40,834 nucleotides of DNA, from the NCBI GenBank assembly GCA_015711855.1, contig JACVJF010000014.1, forward strand, positions 1 to 40,834. The letters run 5' to 3'. The notes under the pieces were generated by a model, which saw only the letters and a list, made by a program, of their open reading frames with translations, was not told the DNA's origin and did not search any database. The stretch's first letter is position 1; each line of letters starts with the position of its first letter. Below are positions 17,949 through 25,724 of this stretch, in pieces. The position numbers and the translations under genes were made by a program. This DNA comes from Candidatus Solincola quzhuomuensis (GTDB taxonomy: Bacteria > Actinomycetota > Geothermincolia > Geothermincolales > RBG-13-55-18).

Positions 17949-19463
17949 CTATTCGGACTCCTCCTCGATGAGGTCCTTGAGGATCTGGCCCGAAGGGTCC
18001 TTCTTGAAGGACTTGACGAAGACCACGAACTTAGGGGTCTTGTAGTAGGGAAGCCTCTCCTCGCAGTACTGCAGCACCTGTTCCTCGGTGAGGTTGGATC
18101 CCGGCTTTTGCTTCACGTATGCCTTGACCTCCTCCCCGAGGTACTTGTTGGGGATGCCCACCACCGCCGCCTCGGAGATGAGGGGGTGAGACATCAGTAT
18201 CTCCTCGATCTCCCGCGGATAGATGTTGAACCCGCCCCGGATGATGAGGTCCTTCTTGCGGCCCACTATAAACAGGTAGCCGTCGCCGTCCATGTACACC
18301 ATATCCCCGGTGTAGAGCCAGCCGTCCTTGAGGACCTTCGCCGTCTCCTCGGGCTTGTTGTAATACCCTTTCATCACGTTGGGACCGCGGATAACGAGCT
18401 CCCCCACCTCGCCCGTCTCCAGCTCCTTGCCCTCCTCGTCCACCACCTTGACCTCCACGCCCTCGGCGGGAACCCCGATGGAACCCAATTTGTAAGGACC
18501 TTCCAGGGGCTGCATGGTCACCAGGGGAGCGGCCTCGGTAAGACCGTATCCCTCGTAAATGCGAGCTCCCAGCTCGTTGTTCCAGCGCTCCATGACCTCG
18601 CGCGGGAAAGGTGCGCCTCCGCAGGTCCACAGCCGCACCGACCCCAGGTCGTACTGGTAGATGAGGGGGTGGTTGAGGATGTACACGTACATGGTGGGAA
18701 CGCCCATGAACACGGTGACCTGCTCGTGCTGGAGGGACTTGAGCACCTCTCCCGGGATGAAGGACTCGTGGAGTACAATGCTGCATCCCGCGTAGATGGA
18801 GGCGTTCATCACGCAACTCTGGCCATACGCGGCGAAAAAGGGCAACACCCCCATGACCACGTCCTGAGGCGTGAGTTTGCAGAGCTTGGCCACCGTCGCC
18901 GCGTTCCAGATGAGGTTTCCGTGAGTGAGCATGCAACCCCTGACCACCTTGGAGGAAGTCGGTGCGTAAAGGATGGCCGCCACGTCGTCGTCCTCGCGGT
19001 CCACGCCGCGGAACTCTTCCGACTTGCCTTCCAGGAGTTTCTCGAACTGGATTACTCCCTCCAGTTCCGGGGCCTCGCTCACTATGATGCGGCTTATCTG
19101 CGAACACATGGACTTCTGGAGGTCCTTCACCATGTCGTCGAACTCGAAGTTGGTGATCAGGGTCTCCACCATGGAATCGCAGACTATCTTCTCCACTTCC
19201 TCCGCCAGGCACATGTAGCAGAGGGGGACCACCACCGACCCCAGGGCCAATACGGCGTAGTAGGAGACAATGAACTCGGGGACGTTGCGCAGGAGTATGG
19301 CGACTTTGGAATTCTCATCTATTCCCAGATCCCGGAAGGCATTGGCCAGACGGTTCACCCGGGACAGGAGCTCTCCGTAGGATATCGTCTCGTGCCCGAA
19401 GTACAAGGCTGTGGCCTCGGGATTTCTCTCCGTCGTCCTCACGAGATTCTGGTATAGATTCAT
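17949..19463 (-). CDS. Acyl-CoA-ligase-like (ANL superfamily) protein with altered active site
   Basis: 504 residues with the full ANL fold. Motifs A5 (YEGYGLTE, 303-310) and A7 (YTGD, 384-387) are normal, as is the hinge region GRKKDLIIRGGFNIYPREIE (401-420). Two catalytic elements are not. The A3 phosphate loop, normally TSGTTGxPKG, reads APTSSKVVRG (167-176), losing the glycines and the lysine. The A10 lysine in PSGK is Q493 (DPSGQIL). Known ligases need that lysine for adenylation, so normal acyl-AMP formation is doubtful. The protein may bind ligands, catalyse only the thioester half-reaction, or be structural. A GGGAGAG site precedes the ATG. It is monocistronic, with its own promoter and terminator. 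Confidence 0.85.
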   Translation of the reverse strand: MNLYQNLVRTTERNPEATALYFGHETISYGELLSRVNRLANAFRDLGIDENSKVAILLRNVPEFIVSYYAVLALGSVVVPLCYMCLAEEVEKIVCDSMVETLITNFEFDDMVKDLQKSMCSQISRIIVSEAPELEGVIQFEKLLEGKSEEFRGVDREDDDVAAILYAPTSSKVVRGCMLTHGNLIWNAATVAKLCKLTPQDVVMGVLPFFAAYGQSCVMNASIYAGCSIVLHESFIPGEVLKSLQHEQVTVFMGVPTMYVYILNHPLIYQYDLGSVRLWTCGGAPFPREVMERWNNELGARIYEGYGLTEAAPLVTMQPLEGPYKLGSIGVPAEGVEVKVVDEEGKELETGEVGELVIRGPNVMKGYYNKPEETAKVLKDGWLYTGDMVYMDGDGYLFIVGRKKDLIIRGGFNIYPREIEEILMSHPLISEAAVVGIPNKYLGEEVKAYVKQKPGSNLTEEQVLQYCEERLPYYKTPKFVVFVKSFKKDPSGQILKDLIEEESE

Positions 19464-19563
19464 GTTTCATCTCTCCCGTATCTACCCTCTCCTACGGCCC
19501 TTCCGGGAACATCGTCATCCCGTTTCCTCTTTCCACTCCCCGATTCCCTCCCGGTCGGCTATT

Positions 19564-19591
19564 ATTCTACCACCCGGAGCTGCTACGTAAA
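19564..19591 (-). promoter_or_regulatory. Likely promoter of the acyl-CoA-ligase-like gene
   Basis: On the minus strand TTTACG (19586-19591) and TAGAAT (19564-19569) are separated by 16 nt. Each resembles its sigma-70 consensus (four and five matches of six). The pair lies in the short gap after fdhA, about 100 nt before the ligase-like ATG, and no in-frame gene occupies it. Confidence 0.5.
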
Positions 19592-19619
19592 ACGCACAGC
19601 GACCCTTTTTCGACCAAAG

Positions 19620-22349
19620 TCAATCCGAGGACACGAAACTCATCCGCTCCATGTCCGGTCCGGTGACTATGCGTACCGCCGCCACCTTGAGTTCCGGTAT
19701 CTTGGCCACCGGATCCAGAGCCGGGTTGGTAAGGGCGTTGGCCGGTGACTCCCCGAAATGGAAGGGGATGAAAACCACTCCCGGGGGCACCTTCTCCGTG
19801 ATCCTGGCCTTGACCTTTATGGCCCCGCGTCTGGATTCCACGGCCACCTCCTGCCCGGCGATCACCCCCAGCTTCTCCGCATCCTCGGGATTTATCCACA
19901 CCCGGTTCTCGGGAACCAGCTCGTTGAGGGGCTTTATGCGCCGGGTCATGGTGCCGGTGTGGTAGTGGACGAGCAGCCTTCCCGTGGTGAGGACCAGCGG
20001 GTATTCCTCGTCCGGCTCCTCGGCCGGAGGCTTGTAATCCACCGGACTGAACTTTCCCTTTCCCCTGGTAAATTTATCCACATGGAGTATGGGAGTCCCA
20101 GGATGGTCCGGAGAGGGGCACGGCCAGCGCAGCTCTCCGAGCTCCTCCAGCCTCTGGTAGGAGATCCCGGCATAGGAGGGGGTCAAGGAGGCTATCTCCT
20201 CCATCACCTTGGCCGCCGTGACGTCCCCCATGTCGTAACCCAGCCGCGCCGCCAGCTGGGCGATGATCCACGAATCCTCCTTCGCGTCTCCTGGCGGTTC
20301 CACCGCCTTCCGTACCCTCTGCACCCGGCGATCGGTGTTGGTGAAGGTGCCTTCCTTCTCGGCGAAGGAGGCGGCGGGCAGAACAACGTCCGCGTAGCGG
20401 GCGGTCTCGGTCAGGAAGATATCCTGGACCACCAGGAAATCCACCTTCTCCAGTGCCTCCTTAAGGTGCTTGATGTCCGGGTCGGATAGGAGCGGGTTCT
20501 CCCCCATGATGTAGAGCATCTTGACCTCGCCTCGGAGAACGGCGTCCATCATCTCCACGACCGTTAGTCCCGGGTTCCCGGGAAGATAGTCCACCCGCCA
20601 GGCCTTCTCGAACGTCTCCCTGACTTGGGGATCGGACACGGGCCGATATCCGGTGAACACGTTTGGTAAGGCCCCCATGTCACAAGCTCCCTGCACGTTG
20701 TTCTGACCCCGCAGTGGGTTCACGCCCGCTCCTTCCTTGCCCAGGTTCCCGGTGAGCAAGGCCAGGTTGGCCAGAGAGAGGACGTTATCCACTCCGGTGG
20801 TGTGTTGGGTGATGCCCATGGCGTAGACGATGGCCGCGCGTTCGGCTCCGGCGAAGGTCCGCGCGGCGCGCCTTATGTCCTCCGCGTCCACCCCACAGAT
20901 CTTTGCCACCCTCTCCGGCGGGTACTGCTCCACCACCTTCCTGAACTCCTCGAAGCCCTCGGTGCGCTCGCGGATGAACTCCTCATCCGCCAAGCCCTCG
21001 GAGAGGATGACGTTCATCATCCCGTTGAGCAGGGCCACGTCGGTGCCCGGACGATGGCGGATCCATTGGTCAGCGTAATAGCAGAGACGTATATGCCGGG
21101 GCTCGGCAACGATGAGCTTGCAGTCGTTCTTCATCACCGCCCGCTTGATGCGCAGCCCCACTATGGGATGCCCTTCCGTGGTGTTCGAGCCTATGACCAA
21201 GATGCACTCAGCCTTCTCCAGATCGTCGATGGAATTGGTCATGGCCCCGCTTCCGAAAGCCGTCGCCAGACCGGCGACCGTTGAGCTGTGTCATAAACGG
21301 GCGCAGTGGTCGACGTTGTTGGTGCCGACCACCGCGCGGGCCAGCTTCTGCAGGAGGTAGTTCTCCTCGTTGGTGCACCGTGCGGAGCTGAGGAAGGCCA
21401 TTCCGTCCGGTCCCTTTTCGTCCAGAACCTTATGGATGCGGTTCGCTATCGCTCCCAAGGCCTCTTCCCACGTCACCGGAACCAGTTCTCCGTCCTTCCT
21501 CAACAAAGGGGTGGTAAGGCGCTCAGGATGATGGACGAAGGCATAACCATAGCGTCCTTTTACGCACAGGTTTCCTTGCCCCGGTCCCACCATAACCGGC
21601 GAGGAGACCTCGACGATCTCCCCATCGCGCACGTGAAGGTCTATCTGGCACCCACAACCGCAGTACGGACAAGTGGTGCGTACTTTTTTCACCTGCCAGG
21701 GCCTACCCTTTCCTTTGGAGGGTATGGAGATGATGGCCCCGGTGGGGCAGGTGGACACGCACTGCCCGCAGAACTCGCAGGGCGTCTCGGTTAGGGGTCG
21801 GTTATAGGGGGTCCCGGGCACGGCTTCGAACCCCCGGTTGACGAAATCGTAGACCCCTACTCCCTGTACCTCGCGGCATATGCGGATACAACGCCCGCAG
21901 AGGACGCACTTGTCGTAGTCCCGCTCGATGAGGGGATTGTCGGCCAGCACCTCGTAATGGTGTTGTTCCCCGGCGAAACGGGTGTCCTTTACCCCGTACT
22001 CGTAGGCCAGGTCCTGGAGCTCACAGTTGCCGGCGCTCTCACAGGTCATGCAGTCCTTGGGGTGGTCCGAGAGCAGGAGCTCGATGATGGTGCGCCGGAT
22101 GCGCCGCAGCTCCTCCGTGTTTGTGCGCACCACCATGCCGTCGGTCACCCTGGTGGCACAGGAGGGCAGGAGTCCCCGTGCGCCCTCCACCTCCACGATG
22201 CAAATGCGGCAGGCACCGTAAGGCTCCATGCGTCGGTCGTAGCAGAGGCTGGGGATGCGTATTCCCGCCTCCCGCGCCGCCTCCAGGATGGTGCGGTCGG
22301 AGGTGGTGACCACGTCCACGCCGTCTATGCTCAAGCGTACCTGCTCCAT
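19620..22349 (-). CDS. fdhA: Selenocysteine formate dehydrogenase alpha subunit with NuoG-like N-terminus
   Basis: One 909-residue reading frame with an in-frame UGA at 21291-21293 (residue 353), read as selenocysteine. The context HCARL-U-HSSTVAGL matches the E. coli FdhF active site (CCARV-U-HGPSVAGL), and a SECIS-like hairpin follows. The N-terminus is NuoG/HydA-like: [2Fe-2S] C36, C47, C50, C64; His-Cys cluster H96, C100, C103, C109; two [4Fe-4S] sites at C148-158 and C191-201. The molybdopterin/tungstopterin domain begins with its own cluster (C227, C230, C234, C262). With NuoE and NuoF it should interconvert CO2 and formate using NAD(H), possibly with ferredoxin by bifurcation. The ATG at 22349 has AGGAGG five nt upstream and lies 10 nt after nuoF. 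Gene callers will split it in two at the UGA. Confidence 0.95.
21262..21278 (-). promoter_or_regulatory. SECIS element for selenocysteine insertion in fdhA
   Basis: On the minus strand GTCGCC-GGTCT-GGCGAC forms a perfect 6-bp stem with the loop GGUCU. The loop begins exactly 18 nt after the UGA, the same distance and same loop sequence as in E. coli fdhF, whose loop contacts SelB. The AGC/GCU flanks can pair to extend the stem. The RNA sits inside the coding region, as bacterial SECIS elements do. Confidence 0.9.
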
Positions 22350-22359
22350 CCCGACCTCC

Positions 22360-24144
22360 TCACTCCGCGTAGATGGCCTCTTCCGGACAACGGCTGAGGC
22401 AGAGCTTGCACCTTATGCATACCTCGGGATCGATGAAATGCGGTTCCTTCTTCTCGCCCGAGATGGCCCCCACCGGGCAGATCTTGGCGCAGGCACCGCA
22501 ACCGGTGCATATCTCCCGGTTGATCCTCACCGTTATCAGGGCGGGGCAGACGCCCGCCGTGCACTTATGGTTGAAGATATGGTCCTCGTACTCGTTGCGG
22601 AAATAACGGAGGGTGGTGAGGACCGGGTTGGGTGCCGTGCCTCCCAGAGCGCAGAGGCTGGCTGCCTTGATGTCCGCGGCCAGGATCTCCAGCCTCTCCA
22701 GGTCCTCCGGCTCCCCCTTCCCCTCGCAGATACGGGTGAGTATCTCCAGCATGCGCTTGGTCCCCAAACGGCAGGGAACGCACTTCCCGCAGGACTCCGC
22801 TTGGGTGAAGGACAGGAAGTAGCGGGCCAGGTCCACCATGCAGGTGGAGGAATCGGCCACGATCATGCCGCCCGATCCCATGATGGCTCCGGTGGCGGTG
22901 ATGGCCTCATAGTCCACCGGTGTGTCCAGGAGGCTGGCGGGAAGACATCCGCCGGAGGGCCCCCCCAGCTGCACGGCCTTGAACTCCTTTCCTTCCCTCA
23001 CACCACCACCCACGTCGAATATAACCTGTCGCAGGGTATAACCCATGGGGACCTCGGCCAATCCGCTGCGACGGACCTTTCCGGCCAGGCAGAAGACCTT
23101 GGTCCCCTTGCTCTTCTCCGTTCCCAGCTCGGCGTACTTGTCCCCCCCGTTGGCGATTATCCAGGGCACGGCCGCCAAGGTCTCCACGTTGTTGATGTTG
23201 GTGGGCTTGCCCCACAACCCCTCGTTGGCCGGGAAAGGAGGCCTCGGCCGAGGCATGCCCCTCTTGCCCTCGATGCTGGCTATGAGAGCGGTCTCCTCGC
23301 CGCACACGAAGGCGCCGGCTCCTTTCTTGATCTTGATGTCGAAGTTCCAGTCGGTACCGAATATCCTCTCTCCGAGGAAACCGCGCTCCCGACAGGCGGC
23401 GATGGCTTTTTCCAGCCGCTTCAGGGCTAAGGGGTATTCCGCCCGACAGTAGATATATCCCTGGGAGGCCCCGATGGCGTAGCCGGCTATGATCATGCCC
23501 TCGATGACGGCGTGCGGGTCTCCCTCCAGGACGGAGCGGTCCATGAAGGCCCCCGGGTCGCCCTCGTCGGCGTTGCACACCAGGTATTTCTGATCCCCCT
23601 TGGCCTTACGGGCGAATCCCCACTTGGTCCCGGTGGGGAAGCCGGCTCCGCCGCGACCCCGTAAGCCGGATCTGCTCACCTCGTCGATGATCTGCTCCGG
23701 GGTCATGGTGGTCAACGCTTTCCGCGCCGCCTCGTACCCTCCCACGGCGATATATTCATCAATGCTCTCCGGGTTGATGTTCCCGCAGTTGCGCAGGACT
23801 ATGCGGTGCTGGTTGGCCAGGAAGTCGCCCTCCCCGGCGGTGGGGTCGTCGCTTCGACGCACCACCCAGTCCTCCAGCACCTCTCCGGCGGAAACGGCCT
23901 CCAGTAACTGGGGTACCTTCTTGGGGGTCAGGTCGCCGTAGACCACTGACCTCCCCTCGGGATAATGGACCTCCACTATGGGCTCCCGGAAGCAGAAGCC
24001 CATACATCCGGCGATGTCCAGTTCCAGGTCGTACTTCCCCGCGGAGAGCTCCCTCTCCAGCGCCTCCTTCACTGCCGCCGCCCCTGCGGCAATGCCGCAG
24101 GTGCCGTAGCCCAGTACCAGTTTGGTCCTCCCGTTCCCGTTCAT
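22360..24144 (-). CDS. nuoF: NuoF/HydB-like NADH-binding subunit of the formate dehydrogenase
   Basis: 594 residues. An N-terminal thioredoxin-like domain (1-90) is followed by the FMN/NADH core (GRGGAGFP 163-170, NADEGDPGAF 191-200, then GAGAFVCGEETALI). Next come the N3-type [4Fe-4S] site (ESCGKCVPCRLG) and a C-terminal bacterial ferredoxin domain with two CxxCxxCxxxCP motifs (about 540-590). This is the HydB-type layout of NAD-linked soluble hydrogenases and formate dehydrogenases, with electron exit to FdhA. The N-terminal domain shows only C16, C47 and C51, so the usual four-Cys [2Fe-2S] set appears incomplete. The start overlaps nuoE by 4 nt (ATGA). No membrane complex I genes accompany it. 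Confidence 0.95.
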   Translation of the reverse strand: MNGNGRTKLVLGYGTCGIAAGAAAVKEALERELSAGKYDLELDIAGCMGFCFREPIVEVHYPEGRSVVYGDLTPKKVPQLLEAVSAGEVLEDWVVRRSDDPTAGEGDFLANQHRIVLRNCGNINPESIDEYIAVGGYEAARKALTTMTPEQIIDEVSRSGLRGRGGAGFPTGTKWGFARKAKGDQKYLVCNADEGDPGAFMDRSVLEGDPHAVIEGMIIAGYAIGASQGYIYCRAEYPLALKRLEKAIAACRERGFLGERIFGTDWNFDIKIKKGAGAFVCGEETALIASIEGKRGMPRPRPPFPANEGLWGKPTNINNVETLAAVPWIIANGGDKYAELGTEKSKGTKVFCLAGKVRRSGLAEVPMGYTLRQVIFDVGGGVREGKEFKAVQLGGPSGGCLPASLLDTPVDYEAITATGAIMGSGGMIVADSSTCMVDLARYFLSFTQAESCGKCVPCRLGTKRMLEILTRICEGKGEPEDLERLEILAADIKAASLCALGGTAPNPVLTTLRYFRNEYEDHIFNHKCTAGVCPALITVRINREICTGCGACAKICPVGAISGEKKEPHFIDPEVCIRCKLCLSRCPEEAIYAE

Positions 24145-24662
24145 TCTTCCTTCTCCCCGCTCTCTCCCATGTACTTCTTGAGGACCTTGCGCACGTTGGC
24201 CGGTTTCAGTTTACCGTGGGTATCCTCGTCCACGATCATGATGGGCGAAAGCGAACAGGCGCCCACGCACATCACCGATTCCACGGTGAACTTCCGATCC
24301 GGGGTGGTCTCACCGTCCCTTATGCCCAGGATGTTGTGGATCTCCTCGGAGATCAGCTCCGCGCCGGCCACGTGGCACGCGGTACCGTGGCAAACCCTGA
24401 TCAGATGCTCGCCGATGGGCTGGAGGCGGAACTGGGTGTAGAAGGTGGCCACTCCGTAGAGCTGGCTGAGCTGGTAACCGGCCCCCTTGGCCAGGGCGCG
24501 CATGATCCTTTCGTCCAGGTATCCGTAGGCCTCCTGGGTGTCCTGCAGGAGAGGTATTAAGGCTCCTTTCTCCCCTCGGTAACGCTCCAGTATCTCCTGT
24601 AGGGGCCCTAGATCGTCCACATCGGCGAAGCGTTGGGAGCACTTACAAGTCTCGCCCTCCAT
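24141..24662 (-). CDS. nuoE: NuoE/HydC-like [2Fe-2S] subunit
   Basis: 173 residues of the 24-kDa NADH dehydrogenase family. The four ligands of the [2Fe-2S] cluster are C91, C96, C132 and C136 (CHGTAC and CVGAC). The N-terminal helical region with IPLLQDTQEAYGYL and the GVATFYTQF motif is typical. It pairs with NuoF to form the NADH-oxidising or NAD-reducing diaphorase part of the formate dehydrogenase. The ATG at 24662 has a strong GAGGAGGAAGG site. It is separated from acsE by a 174-nt GC-rich spacer, the largest gap in this half of the locus apart from the one after metF. Confidence 0.95.
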   Translation of the reverse strand: MEGETCKCSQRFADVDDLGPLQEILERYRGEKGALIPLLQDTQEAYGYLDERIMRALAKGAGYQLSQLYGVATFYTQFRLQPIGEHLIRVCHGTACHVAGAELISEEIHNILGIRDGETTPDRKFTVESVMCVGACSLSPIMIVDEDTHGKLKPANVRKVLKKYMGESGEKEE

Positions 24663-24698
24663 CGTCCTTCCTCCTCGAGATGGGTATCCGCCTTCACC

Positions 24699-24791
24699 CT
24701 AGGCCTCGCCGCGCATCCCCGGCATACCGGGCACCGGGATACCGCCGGGAAACCCGGGGAAGCCGGCATCTCCTCCGGGGATTCCCTCCAT
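24699..24791 (-). CDS. Possible Gly/Pro-rich 30-residue peptide
   Basis: In the spacer between acsE and nuoE an ATG at 24791 opens 30 codons rich in Gly and Pro (FPGFPGG, PVPGMPGM), ending in TAG. The frame is the same as acsE and starts 17 codons after its stop. No clear ribosome site precedes the ATG. The underlying DNA is full of CCGG/CCCGG repeats that can fold, so the peptide may be a by-product of RNA structure or base composition. Reported only as a candidate. Confidence 0.2.
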   Translation of the reverse strand: MEGIPGGDAGFPGFPGGIPVPGMPGMRGEA

Positions 24792-24836
24792 CCGGCCGTC
24801 CGATGACGCCCGGGCGCGACGAAAGCCGCGCTTCGA

Positions 24837-25724
24837 TCAGAGTTCCAGATAGGAATGGGCGTAAAGGGTCTCCTCGGTGAGTACCTTCCAGGTCTTGAGG
24901 AGCTTGACCACCGTGGGATCGCTCTCGTCCACTTCCTCGCCCTTCACGATCTTCTCCACGATCTGGTATTCCTCGTTCTTGTTCACCACGCCCATCAGCG
25001 CCTCGTCGTTGGGATCCACGATGGCCGCCGTAAGCCCCTTGGCCATGAGCACCGCTAAGAGGGTGCGGTTGAGCAGGCTGCACAGCTGGGGGTCGGGCAC
25101 GCCGTTGGAGACGTTGGAAAGGCCCACCACCGTTCCCGGCTGCGGGTCAAACTCGGCGAAGACACCCTGGAGCATGTCCATGGAATCGATGAGGGCGTGT
25201 ACTTGGTCCTGGGTCACGGCGATGGGGAGGACGATAGGGTCGATGAGCAGCTTGTTGAGGGGTATCCCGTACTCCTGGGCGGCCATGATGATGTTGTAAG
25301 CGACCTCCACCCTCTCGTTGGCGTCGCGCGGCACGTTGCCCTGGGCGTTGAGGACCAACCCCACTACCCAAGCGTCGTGCTCCACGGCCATAGGCATGAG
25401 CCTCTCGATGCGCTCCGGCTGGGAGGATATGGAATTGATCATCACCTCGCGGTCCTTGACCGTCTCCAGGCCGGCCTTCATGGCCTCGATGTTCATGGTG
25501 TCCAACGCCAAGGGGACGTCGGTCACTTCCTGGACCGCCTCCACCACGAAGCGCATCCGTTCCGGTCCTTCCTTGGTGGCCGGGCCCAGGTTGATGTCCA
25601 ACCAATTGGCCCCTCCCTCTACCTGTAGGAGCGCCATCTCCTGGATGGGCTTCTTGTCGTACTCCTTCATGGCCTGGCCGATCTTCTTCATCATCACGTT
25701 GACCTTCTCGCCGATGATCAGCAT
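24837..25724 (-). CDS. acsE: Methyl-THF:corrinoid iron-sulfur protein methyltransferase
   Basis: AcsE moves the methyl group from 5-methyl-THF to the cobalt of AcsCD. The sequence is a pterin-binding TIM barrel: LDINLGPATKEG, D75 in LALDTMN, N97 in INSIS, D162 in LIDPIVLPIA and the SNVSNG loop (203-208), whose asparagine matches the catalytic Asn of the Moorella enzyme. At 295 residues it is somewhat longer than the Moorella protein (about 262), mainly at the C-terminus. The ATG overlaps the lipA stop by 7 nt, and a strong AAGGAGG site lies inside lipA. The location between lipA and the FDH genes, rather than beside acsCD, is unusual but still in the same locus. Confidence 0.95.
   Translation of the reverse strand: MLIIGEKVNVMMKKIGQAMKEYDKKPIQEMALLQVEGGANWLDINLGPATKEGPERMRFVVEAVQEVTDVPLALDTMNIEAMKAGLETVKDREVMINSISSQPERIERLMPMAVEHDAWVVGLVLNAQGNVPRDANERVEVAYNIIMAAQEYGIPLNKLLIDPIVLPIAVTQDQVHALIDSMDMLQGVFAEFDPQPGTVVGLSNVSNGVPDPQLCSLLNRTLLAVLMAKGLTAAIVDPNDEALMGVVNKNEEYQIVEKIVKGEEVDESDPTVVKLLKTWKVLTEETLYAHSYLEL

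Noticed and set aside
17739-19457. A 572-codon plus-strand frame, the longest on that strand
   Set aside because: It mirrors the acyl-CoA-ligase-like gene on the minus strand. Its protein is low-complexity His/Leu/Val/Gly sequence typical of antisense frames in GC-rich DNA, with no ribosome site.
21243-21293. Reading the fdhA interruption as a nonsense mutation or frameshift
   Set aside because: Both halves are in the same frame, the UGA sits exactly at the known Sec position and a fitting SECIS hairpin follows; a random stop would not meet all three.
22360-24662. NuoEF as part of respiratory complex I
   Set aside because: They directly precede a Sec-containing formate dehydrogenase and no Nuo membrane subunits adjoin them; the layout is that of a soluble NAD-linked formate dehydrogenase.
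24699-24839. Read-through or Sec decoding at the acsE UGA stop, giving a Gly/Pro-rich extension
   Set aside because: The frame does continue for 47 codons and a GCGCG/CGCGC hairpin lies just downstream, but AcsE is already complete without it, the family has no Sec there and the hairpin lacks the GGUCU-type loop.
24694-25083. 129-codon minus-strand frame over the end of acsE
   Set aside because: It overlaps the acsE 3' end in another frame and has the Arg/Gly/His-rich makeup of a shadow frame.
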